From Pseudomonadota bacterium (lineage in GTDB: Bacteria > Desulfobacterota > Syntrophobacteria > Syntrophobacterales > Syntrophobacteraceae), in assembly GCA_023416335.1 (NCBI GenBank), contig JAEZHY010000092.1, forward strand, positions 41,327-105,326: a stretch of 64,000 nt of DNA, written 5' to 3'. The translations under genes were made by a program, and so were the position numbers. This document shows positions 6,975 through 15,243 of the stretch, one piece after another. Position 1 is the stretch's first letter. Every line of letters starts with the position of its first letter. Under the pieces are notes generated by a model. The model had not been told where the DNA came from. It was given only the letters and a program-made list of their open reading frames with translations, and did no database searches.

Positions 6975-9815
6975 CTATTTGCTGTGGAAGTTGCATATGG
7001 CATTTCGGTCGTTAGCCGCACAGTGTACATTCAATTCGCTCTTTGCGAAGTATTTCCCACCCAGATAAAGACCGAAATCAGTTTCCCCATTGGTTGGCTT
7101 CCCGGCCCCTAAAAATCTGTAGGCGTGAAGAGGGGTCAAATCGATCCGGTCGGCTTTCCAATAGATGTCAAGTACGGATGTGTTTCTGTTGTATGAAAGC
7201 TTTACCGTTATCGATGAATCGGAATTTTTTCCTTTCAGTTCGAGAACAAGGTTCCGGTCCTCAAACGACCGGGAGATGACCTGAAGCGTGTCAGAGTCTG
7301 TAAAGAAGTTCCCTAACCGCAGGTGCACCCACTCATCTGGGTTCAACAAAAAATCGCGAGGAACGATAAGGCTTATTTTTCCCGACAATTTGTCGCGATC
7401 CGGCTTGCCCTCGTTAAGGAGAAGCGTACCCTGGACGCTCTGCACTGCGATTGGGGTGGCAGCCAAAACGCTGGTCGCAGTGCAGGCAGTTTTATTACTC
7501 GGAATGGCCGAATAGGTAATAGCCCAAGGCTTTGGTTTTTTAAAATTGCGAATATCATCGCTGATCCATGGCGCCCTATATCCCGTGTCATCGTCATTGG
7601 GAACGAGGAGATAAGGATATACCGTCACATCCGAAATACAAGGGATCGTAGAACCCTGAGGACCGCAGGGGGGCACGGCATAGCCGAAACCCAGGCTTTG
7701 TGTCATAGAAGTCGTCGTTTTAAAGTCCATGGAGAAGTTAACGTTGCCGTCGGCTGTAAATCCGAAGGCGCTGGCCGTAGCTGAAAAGCCCGCATTGAAG
7801 CCGTTGGTGACGCCATTGGTAGTCGTTTCAGTGAACTTTGTGTAGCTTCGATCTCCTTGCGTGCTTGAAAAGGAGGGCAAATAATCCTCAGAAATCTTGT
7901 AGGAATTAGTGGAAGTCACGGCCACATCATAGGCACAGAAGTCGCTGCTAAAAGGCATCGGCGCCATGCCTGCGAAGATTTGGGTAGAAGTATCCGTACC
8001 TCCCATCGAGTCTGATGGATTATTGATGTAAAATGCCTTTTTGTCCAGGGTCGTATTGGTCCCGTCGTAGGTGATAAGGGAGACCCGCAATTCATCGTCG
8101 TTTCCATCGTAGGTTAGCGTACTTCCATCAAAGCCCCTGAGGATATACTGATCAGTCAGGAACTTAGGTTTTAGATAAAAGGCCCACGCCAGGCCACCGA
8201 GATGCGACATATAATTATATGATTGCAGGGTGTCCGTCTGATACACAGCTGTCCCCGAAGACTGCTCTTTTGAATGCTTCACTCCTGCAGTGAGTTTTGT
8301 CTGCATGTTGACAGGACCGAATTTTTTCCCAAAGGAAACCGCGGTACCGGCGGTGGCAGTCCAGGTCGTTGCGAAGGTGACAGTTTGACTGGTTTCAAGC
8401 ACCACTGTGGATGTGCCGGCGGAATCCGTAGTGGGAACCCCGTTGTTTGCGGGATAAGGGGGCGTCCCCAGGATGACCCCTATAATCGGGGAAGAGTTCA
8501 TGTCAGGTTCGTTTGGAGGCAGTGTATCGCTTGCATGCTCCAGAAGGTCGGACTTATAAGTGGAGTAGCGAAGCTTAACAGTCTGATAGCCTTCACCAAA
8601 CATTTTGTAGGTATAATCGGTATCTTTGGCATACCAGATGCGCAGGTTCATCCGTTGGTCGGCATCTTCATCTTGGAAGTAGGGGATTATTGCCCAGGCA
8701 GGATTATCGACAGTATAGACTTGGTCATCGGAGCTCAGGGAGAGCTTGGTCCATGTCGGGCGCCACTGGCCTGAAGCACCCTCTGTTCCGGACGGGATGT
8801 ACTCCCCATGATACATGTAGCTCCACCTATCGCCGCTGCTCGAAGGAGTCGCGCAGAATACCTGTATGGCAAACTTGTTATTCGTGTAACCTTCTGCCGT
8901 GCCTGCGAACAAACGGGCTGAGCGGATGCCGGAGACCCCGACTTGCACGGATCCCGCACCATATGGTGGAGATTCCCCATCGAAAAAGAAATAATTAAGG
9001 TAAGAGGAATTGTTGTTGGCATAGGCGATCATCACTCTCTCTTTAAAGCCCAAGGTCGCGTCAGGCACCGGGAAAACCGTTGACCCCGCCGCCTCGGCAA
9101 AAATACCGGCGGATCCATCAAATAGCCAGGTTGCCGCATCAAAGTTCAGGCCGTCAGCCGAAGAGACGTAGTACCAGTCATAATTATTCCAATAGTCCTC
9201 AAAAATAAGGAAGATCTTTCCGTTCATCACCACAGAGGAAATCATGACGTAAGGATGAGCACCCGCCACGGAGATAGACTTCTCCTCACTGAAAACGAGC
9301 TTCCACGCTGTGCCGTCCGATCCAAAATCCACTGTAGCCGTCCGGTAATAAATCTTATCGGGGACGTAGCTCCAAGGATTGTAGGCGTAAAAAACATAGA
9401 GTGTGTTGTTGAAGACGAGAGCCTTAAAACTTGCTAAGTCCTTGGCCCATGTGGCGTCGCGTGCGGCGAGCTGGAGGTCAAAGTAGTAATTGGAGCCGCT
9501 CACTCCGGGCGAGTAATAGTACAAAAAATTCTTATTATCGGTATCACTATCCATAGTAAAGAAAATGACCTCTTTTCCAGCGAAGTATACTGCGTCCAAT
9601 TGAACAACATCGTAGTAATAATTGTGATATTTGTTGCCGTAATGAATTGGATAATTTGAATTGGCACTGGTATATGTTTCGGAGCATTCCGCCGGTGCTG
9701 CAGGTAGGGCAAGCATACCGGCAATAAGCGCAAATACAATGATTGTGAGACAAATAGAATGAGTCACTCCAAGCCTTTTCATTAGGACTATCGATCTTTT
9801 TTTGTTTGCATTCAT
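6975..9815 (-). CDS. Large secreted protein with Ser/Thr-rich alternating segments (paralogue of the gene at 22422)
   Basis: A 946-residue exported protein of no recognised family. It starts at ATG 9815, preceded by AAGGAG, with a signal peptide ending near PAAPAECSE. Residues about 45-450 are rich in aromatic beta-strands (IYYRTATVDF, WYYVSSADGL, FFFDG), suggesting a beta-propeller or sandwich. Two stretches, about 465-520 and 655-715, are dominated by alternating Ser/Thr with Lys or hydrophobics (TVTFATTWTATAGTAV, SFSATASAFGF-like), a composition seen in membrane-inserting hairpins of aerolysin-type toxins; this is only a resemblance. The C-terminal 200 residues (PWISDDIRNF onward) form a separate domain shared with the paralogue at 22422-25499. 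It lies downstream of, and on the same strand as, a three-gene phosphorelay. Surface or secreted toxin-like function is possible but unproven. Confidence 0.8.
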   Translation of the reverse strand: MNANKKRSIVLMKRLGVTHSICLTIIVFALIAGMLALPAAPAECSETYTSANSNYPIHYGNKYHNYYYDVVQLDAVYFAGKEVIFFTMDSDTDNKNFLYYYSPGVSGSNYYFDLQLAARDATWAKDLASFKALVFNNTLYVFYAYNPWSYVPDKIYYRTATVDFGSDGTAWKLVFSEEKSISVAGAHPYVMISSVVMNGKIFLIFEDYWNNYDWYYVSSADGLNFDAATWLFDGSAGIFAEAAGSTVFPVPDATLGFKERVMIAYANNNSSYLNYFFFDGESPPYGAGSVQVGVSGIRSARLFAGTAEGYTNNKFAIQVFCATPSSSGDRWSYMYHGEYIPSGTEGASGQWRPTWTKLSLSSDDQVYTVDNPAWAIIPYFQDEDADQRMNLRIWYAKDTDYTYKMFGEGYQTVKLRYSTYKSDLLEHASDTLPPNEPDMNSSPIIGVILGTPPYPANNGVPTTDSAGTSTVVLETSQTVTFATTWTATAGTAVSFGKKFGPVNMQTKLTAGVKHSKEQSSGTAVYQTDTLQSYNYMSHLGGLAWAFYLKPKFLTDQYILRGFDGSTLTYDGNDDELRVSLITYDGTNTTLDKKAFYINNPSDSMGGTDTSTQIFAGMAPMPFSSDFCAYDVAVTSTNSYKISEDYLPSFSSTQGDRSYTKFTETTTNGVTNGFNAGFSATASAFGFTADGNVNFSMDFKTTTSMTQSLGFGYAVPPCGPQGSTIPCISDVTVYPYLLVPNDDDTGYRAPWISDDIRNFKKPKPWAITYSAIPSNKTACTATSVLAATPIAVQSVQGTLLLNEGKPDRDKLSGKISLIVPRDFLLNPDEWVHLRLGNFFTDSDTLQVISRSFEDRNLVLELKGKNSDSSITVKLSYNRNTSVLDIYWKADRIDLTPLHAYRFLGAGKPTNGETDFGLYLGGKYFAKSELNVHCAANDRNAICNFHSK

Positions 9816-9918
9816 GTCGGTTCTCCTTATCTCTGATTTTGAGATATTACACTAAACTCGCGATTCCTCTTGTTCTCAATAGCCCGTCATTCAAATAGCA
9901 CCTCACGTAACTTGAGAT

Positions 9919-10293
9919 TCATATCCTTCTCGCAGCTGATTGAATCGCATCAAAAAGGCACTCCTCGTCAAAAGGCTTTCTGAGATAAGCGATGGCTCCC
10001 AGTCTCATTGCTTCGGCTTCCGTCCCCTCTCGGTCTTGGCCTGTGATGAAAATTACCGGAACTGCAGTCTGGGATTCGAGCAGGCGTTCCTGGAGTTTGA
10101 ACCCGCTCATCCCGGGAAGGCGGATATCGAGTACAAGGCAGCAGGGCTTTTCCTTGCGCACTGAATCAAGTAAATCCTCGGCGGATTTGAACGTGAGCGC
10201 GCGATATCCGCTCGACTCTATCAGCAGCTTTAAAGAAGCAAGCACTGATTGGTCATCATCCACTACAAACACAGTGAATTGAGCCTCAGCCAT
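9919..10293 (-). CDS. Stand-alone receiver (CheY/FixJ-receiver type)
   Basis: About 124 residues forming one receiver domain with all key residues: acidic cluster VVDDD, phospho-acceptor Asp56 in VLDIRLPG, Thr in FITGQ and Lys in YLRKPF. There is no output domain. Three starts are possible (GTG 10344, ATG 10314, ATG 10293); 10293 begins closest to the fold, but none has a good ribosome-binding site. It follows the FixJ-like regulator by about 180 bases that carry four direct repeats, and precedes the large secreted-protein gene by about 100 bases. It may be a phosphate sink or shuttle in the same relay. Confidence 0.8.
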   Translation of the reverse strand: MAEAQFTVFVVDDDQSVLASLKLLIESSGYRALTFKSAEDLLDSVRKEKPCCLVLDIRLPGMSGFKLQERLLESQTAVPVIFITGQDREGTEAEAMRLGAIAYLRKPFDEECLFDAIQSAARRI

Positions 10294-10357
10294 GGCGGTC
10301 CGGCATTTCGTCATGAAGGGAATCGAAGCTAAATGGACGAACACTCAAACTGGAATT

Positions 10358-10460
10358 TGCATTTTGGGTACGATCTTATGGGGTTATTAGACGGGAATCT
10401 ACTGTACTTGTGGGCAGAAATACTGCATTTTGGTGAGGGGTAACCTGTACTTTGGTACAG
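10358..10460. promoter_or_regulatory. Four direct repeats of TGYAYTTTGG-like sites with helical spacing
   Basis: Related decamers begin at 10358 (TGCATTTTGG), 10403 (TGTACTTGTGG), 10424 (TGCATTTTGG) and 10446 (TGTACTTTGG). The last three are 21-22 bases apart, two turns of the helix, and the last is part of the dyad CTGTAC-TTTG-GTACAG (10445-10460). They lie between the FixJ-like regulator and the lone receiver, where the promoter of the receiver and the secreted-protein gene should be. An operator array for the adjacent response regulator is the simplest reading. Confidence 0.5.
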
Positions 10461-10472
10461 AATTCATTTCAG

Positions 10473-11099
10473 TTAATCGTCCTGCGCCTGACTTTTCAAC
10501 TTCTCGGCTATATGGACCAAATCCGCCAACGATCCGGAATTCGTCTTCTCCATGATGTTGGCTCGGTGGAACTTGATCGTCCTCTCACTAGTTCCAAGCT
10601 CAAACGCAATTTCTTTATTCGCCATACCGGCTACAAGGAGGGAGAAAACTTCATGTTCCCTGGAGGTTAACGCCTTGATTCGTCGCCGGAGCTTTTCTGT
10701 TTCATCTATCTTCGATTTCTTCTCTCTCTGCCGGGTGATAGCCAGGTTAATGGCATCCAGGAGTTCTTGCTCTTCAAAAGGTTTTTGAAGGAAATCAACG
10801 GCCCCTGATTTCATGGCGCGGACGCTCATGGGTACAGTGCCATGCCCGGTAATAAAGATAATAGGCAGTGCTGTATTTGCAGAAGCCAGTTTGTCCTGAA
10901 GGTCAAGGCCGCTTATCCCCGGCATTCTCACGTCGAGAATGAGGCAGCCTAGGTCCTCCCGGATTTTAGCCTTGAGGAAATCCTGGCCGGAGATGAAGGT
11001 TTTCACCTTGAATCCGACCGACTCCAGCATCATTTGCGCAGACTGGCGGATCGAAGGGTCGTCATCGACTATGAAAATTGTAGGCTCTGTCTCCGTCAT
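10473..11099 (-). CDS. FixJ/LuxR-family response regulator
   Basis: About 208 residues. The N-terminal receiver (FIVDDDPSIRQS, phospho-acceptor Asp56 in LDVRMPG, FITGHG, FLQKPF) is followed by a short linker and a C-terminal LuxR-type helix-turn-helix (LTSREHEVFSLLVAGMANKEIAFELGTSERTIKFHR). ATG 11099 begins the receiver; an upstream ATG at 11183 would add 28 unconserved residues. It lies about 150 bases downstream of a FixL-like kinase on the same strand and is its evident partner. It probably binds the direct repeats at 10358-10460 and controls the lone receiver and the large secreted protein. Confidence 0.9.
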   Translation of the reverse strand: MTETEPTIFIVDDDPSIRQSAQMMLESVGFKVKTFISGQDFLKAKIREDLGCLILDVRMPGISGLDLQDKLASANTALPIIFITGHGTVPMSVRAMKSGAVDFLQKPFEEQELLDAINLAITRQREKKSKIDETEKLRRRIKALTSREHEVFSLLVAGMANKEIAFELGTSERTIKFHRANIMEKTNSGSLADLVHIAEKLKSQAQDD

Positions 11100-11252
11100 G
11101 CCGATTCTCTCTACAAAAAGATGATTCTTCACTGCTGCTGTGCCGGCAAAAGCGCCGGTGTGCCATTCCGGCAGTTCAGCCATCTAAACCAGGTCAAATC
11201 TGGCCCGTGGAGCGGAAGGGCACTATTATTGATTACGGAATGCCGCACTGGA

Positions 11253-13511
11253 CTACACTGGGTGCGGTCGTTTGCTGGAATCGTTTGCCTGCAGGGTAAA
11301 GAAGAATGTCGCTCCACCCCCAAGGTTGTTCTCACACCAGACCGTCCCCCCGTGAGCATGGATAATCCTAGCGCTGATCGCTAGGCCCATCCCCAGACCT
11401 GCTGGTTTGGTGGTGTAAAACGGCTCGAACAGCTTCTCCAGTCGAGCTTCGTCAACTCCCGGGCCAAGATCCTTTACCGAAACCTTCACCTGCCCGTTTT
11501 TCTCGTTTTCAGTCTTGATCACAAGTTTGCGTGAATCCGGTTTTGCCGTTTTCATAGCATCAAGGGCGTTCAGCATAAGATTCAGGAGGACCTGCTGCAC
11601 CTGAACGGGATCACCCTGCACATTCGGCAGCCCCGGGGCAAGGTCTGTTTCAATTTTCAATCCTTCCAAAACCGAGTCGCTACGGATGAAAACAAGGGCT
11701 TCCTGAACGACATCGTTCACGTGCACCGGGCAGCAGCGCGGTTCCTCTTTTTTCAGTAACCCCCGAACCCCGCTTATCACCTCAACAGCTCGCCTGTCGT
11801 CGCGAATGATCCCCTCGAGGGCCTCTTTCGCCTTTTCTGATTCAGCCCGTGCAAGAAACCGCTGCGCAGCATACGCGTAGTTGCGTATCGCAGCGAGCGG
11901 TTGATTCAGTTCGTGGGCCAGGGAACTGGTAAGTTCTCCCATCGCTGCCACCCGCGTGAGGTGACTGAGTTCATTTCGGTGTTGTTGCGCCTCGAATTCG
12001 GCTTTCTTGCGTTGGGTAATGTCCCTGTTGCTAGATCGAATACCCAGGAACTCGCCTTGAGGATCGGTTACCGCAAAGCAGGTATGATCGATCCAGCGGA
12101 GTTCACCTCGGCTGTTACGAATGCGAAACTGTATCTCCCGCGGTTGTAAATGGCTGTGGTCCTCATGCTCGTGTTTATCCCAAATTTCCCTATCCTCCGG
12201 GACGATAATGTTTAGAAAGAGCGAGGGGTCCTCCGTGAATTGGCTGACTGAATAACCGGTGATGCGCTGACAGGAAGGAGAGATATACTTTAGTTCACCA
12301 TTGGGGGCCGACCAGTACTCCCAGCCGTACGTGTAGTCCGCAACTGTTTGATAGCGTAAGCTGGAGGCAGCAATTTCGGATTCTGCCTGCCTGCGCTTAA
12401 GAAGATTGACAACCAGGCCGATGATGAGCAAACTCTCAAATGCCATAAAAATCAGCCCGCCTATGATCGTCTTCCTGTGCTGCTCCCAAATGGTAAATGA
12501 TTTGAATTCCACAGTGCTGCCGGGTGGCAGGTCCTGCTCACTTATCCCCCATCGCTTGAGCTCACGCCAATCATAAACAGAGACATAGGCCTCCTCTCCA
12601 GCGAAAGGAATTGAAGCGGGGGATTCCCCCTGCATTATTCGAAGCGCCAGGGCGGCTGCTTCTCTGCCATGTTTCGTAAAACTCACCAGCCGGCCTCCGA
12701 CGACACCAAGGCCCAGATAAGTCTCGGAAAAGCCGAACACAGGCGCGTTCGATGCCCTGGAAATGGATGAAAGTGCGTCAAGATTTACCAAGTTTTTGCC
12801 GGTTCCGTCCTTGAACATGCTCGAGAAAAATACAAGTGTGCCTGGCGGCAGAGAGCCCACCCGCGACAATGTCTCCTCCAATGAGAGCTTAGTCAAATCG
12901 ATCAGGGCGAGTCTGTCCGTATATGGCTTCAAATCGGCGCGATACTGCTCTTCGACTGAGGCGTCGTTCGGGGATGATCCTGAAATAATGGCGACGCGCT
13001 TTGTTTTGGGACACAGCCAAAGAGCAGTTTCCAACAATCCGGCAACATCATTGCCGGCAAAGACGCCGGTCACCAATCTGCGCACCGGGGAGCGTTCCAG
13101 GCTTTCTGCATGATTCCTGGTAATTGCGGCAGCAATAATTGGTGTGTCCCGAAAAAGTGTCTGTCTCTCTGCAAGCAGGAATCCTAAAGCATAAGGGTAT
13201 ACGGTGATGATGACATTCATTTCCGCCCCGGAGTACTTGCGGCGTAAGAGATCGCCCATGGCACTTACGTGGGAAGGATCGCTGAACCGCGATGCATCAA
13301 GGTATTCGAAGTAAATCTTAATATCGAAGCGCTTGTCTGAACCGAAACCCTCCCGGATTCCCTGTTCAGTGAGCAGTTGGCCGGGGTTGTCTCTATCCTC
13401 GCTGCACAGAACCAGGACCCGTTTAGGTTCCTTTGGCTCTGCTGAGAACAACGGTTGCGAAATGATAAGCAACAGGAGGATAGGAGAAAAAAACCAATAG
13501 AGCCACCTCAT
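11253..13511 (-). CDS. FixL-like hybrid sensor kinase with periplasmic ABC-binding-protein-like domain
   Basis: A 752-residue membrane sensor kinase. A signal or anchor sequence is followed by a periplasmic domain at about 25-335 resembling ABC substrate-binding proteins (RVLVLCSED, VIITVYPYALGFLL, VFGFSETYLGLG). A membrane helix lies at about 350-370 (IIGGLIFMAFESLLIIGLVV), then a PAS/PAC domain (SLRYQTVADYTYGWEYW to SSNRDITQRKKAE). The DHp domain has His533 in LAHELNQPLAAI, typical of FixL/DctB-type kinases, and the HATPase has N-box NLMLNALDAM, DLGPG and GLGMGLAIS. The periplasmic domain implies sensing of a small solute, not identified. It is first in a minus-strand series with the FixJ-like regulator, lone receiver and secreted protein. 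A dyad (GGAAATT-CA-AATTTCC, 13570-13585) lies 60 bases upstream. Confidence 0.93.
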   Translation of the reverse strand: MRWLYWFFSPILLLLIISQPLFSAEPKEPKRVLVLCSEDRDNPGQLLTEQGIREGFGSDKRFDIKIYFEYLDASRFSDPSHVSAMGDLLRRKYSGAEMNVIITVYPYALGFLLAERQTLFRDTPIIAAAITRNHAESLERSPVRRLVTGVFAGNDVAGLLETALWLCPKTKRVAIISGSSPNDASVEEQYRADLKPYTDRLALIDLTKLSLEETLSRVGSLPPGTLVFFSSMFKDGTGKNLVNLDALSSISRASNAPVFGFSETYLGLGVVGGRLVSFTKHGREAAALALRIMQGESPASIPFAGEEAYVSVYDWRELKRWGISEQDLPPGSTVEFKSFTIWEQHRKTIIGGLIFMAFESLLIIGLVVNLLKRRQAESEIAASSLRYQTVADYTYGWEYWSAPNGELKYISPSCQRITGYSVSQFTEDPSLFLNIIVPEDREIWDKHEHEDHSHLQPREIQFRIRNSRGELRWIDHTCFAVTDPQGEFLGIRSSNRDITQRKKAEFEAQQHRNELSHLTRVAAMGELTSSLAHELNQPLAAIRNYAYAAQRFLARAESEKAKEALEGIIRDDRRAVEVISGVRGLLKKEEPRCCPVHVNDVVQEALVFIRSDSVLEGLKIETDLAPGLPNVQGDPVQVQQVLLNLMLNALDAMKTAKPDSRKLVIKTENEKNGQVKVSVKDLGPGVDEARLEKLFEPFYTTKPAGLGMGLAISARIIHAHGGTVWCENNLGGGATFFFTLQANDSSKRPHPV

Positions 13512-13654
13512 ACTGGTTCTCTCCGTTTGATAAAAGAAAGTTGGCCATGCCCCATTTATTCGAGGGGGAGGAAATTCAAATTTCCAACTTCAGAAGAGTA
13601 TCAAAGAATTCTACCACAAAAAATTCAATTTCTTAGAAAAATTGCAGATCTCGC

Positions 13655-14040
13655 GGCAGAGATAATGATGCCAGTCGTGCTACGACGGTGGTCCGGATGC
13701 GTGGTTTACGCCAAGCTTCGAGAGCATCAAAGGCCCTGCATTTTCGACCTTCGATGCTCTCTATACCCTTAACGGCAGCCCCCTCAAGGGTACCGGCTAC
13801 ACCAGCGGTCTCGCCGGCACCTCGCTTTTTCCCGGTGGTTGAGGCAGCAGTCCTTCGCCCAGCCCGCTCCCGGTAAGGCAACTTATATTTATGACAATGC
13901 CCAGGGGCCCGGAACCCTGTGGTTCCATGATCATGGCCTGGGTATTACGCGCACCAACGTTTACAGCGGCCTCGAGGCTTTCTACTTCATCCGCGATCCG
14001 CTGGCGGAACCCGAAATCTTCCCTCAGGGACATACGAGAT
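13655..14040 (+). pseudogene. Remnant of a multicopper oxidase gene
   Basis: Translated in several frames, this stretch gives DNDASR, then YDGGPDAWFTPSF after a one-base loss near 13680, a run to a stop codon at about 13842, and in another frame TYIYDNAQGPGTLWFHDHG and ITRTNVYSGLEAFYFIRD. The block LWFHDHGLGITRxNVY is the copper-binding signature of CotA/bilirubin-oxidase-like multicopper oxidases. Both the N- and C-terminal thirds are missing. It is a decayed internal fragment joined directly to an FKBP remnant. Confidence 0.8.
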
Positions 14041-14216
14041 CGAGATGGCCGGCGTGATAAAGGGTTGGGCTGAAGCCTTGGGAACACATGAAAACAGGTT
14101 AGAAGTGGGAAATCTGCGTCCCTCCCGAGCTCGGTACGGAGCGAAACAGTTCAATATGATTCCCCCTAACAGCACCCTGATATTCGAGGTAGAACTCCTC
14201 TCAATTGCCAATGGGA
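14041..14216 (+). pseudogene. Remnant of an FKBP-type peptidyl-prolyl isomerase gene (3' part)
   Basis: Three frames together give GVIKGWAEAL, then MKTG-stop-KWEICVPPEL, then MIPPNSTLIFEVELLSI. These are the consecutive C-terminal blocks of FKBP isomerases of the FklB/Mip type. A TAG interrupts the second block and at least two frameshifts separate the blocks, so no functional product is possible. Its position immediately after the multicopper-oxidase remnant suggests a deletion fused two decaying genes. Confidence 0.8.
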
Positions 14217-14310
14217 ACGACTCCGGGGCTACTGCAATAGAAGCCCGGCCAGAGCCGATCCTGCCGAAAATAAACCTTGCTAAATATTGTCGGGGGAAAA
14301 TGACGACGGA

Positions 14311-14368
14311 GTCGAATGCAGAAAGAAGGTTGGAATCCGAGCCCTGATCTGCATTCGACCTCTGTTTT
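14311..14368 (+). terminator. Long-stem hairpin with T-rich tail
   Basis: A 12-base arm (14311-14322) is perfectly complementary to 14348-14359, with a 25-base loop, followed by CTCTGTTTTT. The long loop is unusual for a terminator, but the tail fits. It probably terminated the gene whose FKBP remnant lies upstream. Confidence 0.45.
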
Positions 14369-14630
14369 TGGCGGGTTCTCGCGGAATTGGTCCGAAAAGG
14401 CATATCCTAAAAGGAACTTTGCGTTCCAACCCAAGTATCCAAGTACAGCCGGCCAGTGTTCAAACAAGAAACTGCCTTGCTTGCCTTGGGCTTATATTGC
14501 CCACCCGAAAGGGTCGCCCGCCCCTCCCGCATGATCGCAAATCATGGAAGAGGTCGTGGACGAATCTGCCGGCCCATTTTTGCTACACTTTCACGCCGCC
14601 GGTAACATTGGCCGGCAGCTCTTGGCAATA

Positions 14631-14963
14631 TCACTCGAATTTCAACAAGTCCCGTTTCTGTTCCGAGTTAACTCTTCCAAGTTTCAGAATACACCGTCGC
14701 TTTGTCAGTAGACTGAAATTTGGCTGGCTTTGAATTTCGCTGGAGAGCAGCCTGCAGTGAACTCCTTTTACATAGATATTCTTTCTCCTGGAAAAAATCA
14801 CGGCCGAGACGGTGTCCGGGTGATCTTTGCCGTTGTCTATGTACTCATAAATCACTCCCGTTGGACGGATCTCGGTGACGTGGCCGAGAGCGCTGAAGTC
14901 TTTCCCGGTTACCGCAATAAAAATGAGTTCTGAGAAACTTGTTCGAAATACCTGGTTATTCAT
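14631..14963 (-). CDS. Small PilZ-like protein
   Basis: About 110 residues. The chain runs through strand-rich blocks (ALGHVTEIRPTGVIYEYID, KNIYVKGVHCRLLS) and ends with LTKRRCILKLGRVNSEQKRDLLKFE, matching the end of small PilZ-like proteins common in Desulfobacterota (RRCGxxFGELTxEQxxxLxxFI). The canonical RxxxR and (D/N)xSxxG c-di-GMP motifs are not intact, so ligand binding is uncertain. ATG 14963 is chosen because GAGGG lies seven bases upstream; longer versions run into non-coding sequence. It sits next to the glycoside hydrolase, and a similar small gene lies at the other end of the adjacent polysaccharide pair. Confidence 0.6.
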   Translation of the reverse strand: MNNQVFRTSFSELIFIAVTGKDFSALGHVTEIRPTGVIYEYIDNGKDHPDTVSAVIFSRRKNIYVKGVHCRLLSSEIQSQPNFSLLTKRRCILKLGRVNSEQKRDLLKFE

Positions 14964-15243
14964 TTTTTCCCTCATCGAAGTCCGATTATGAAATTGCATC
15001 AGAAATCCGATCTTCGCAATTGGACCTTGGTCCAAAGAGGGATGACTGGACAAGCAACGATGGATATGAGGGTAGACCGACAGCGTGGTGGGTTTGAGTC
15101 GGGAAGAAGTCCCAAAAGAAAGACGTATTATTTTTCTCAATGGATGATCATGAATCTCGAACTGGGACTGGACTGAAAATGTATGATGATTCTTTCCGGC
15201 ACGACTCGAGGCTTATTTGGCGAAAAATCTTGCCATAATTAAT

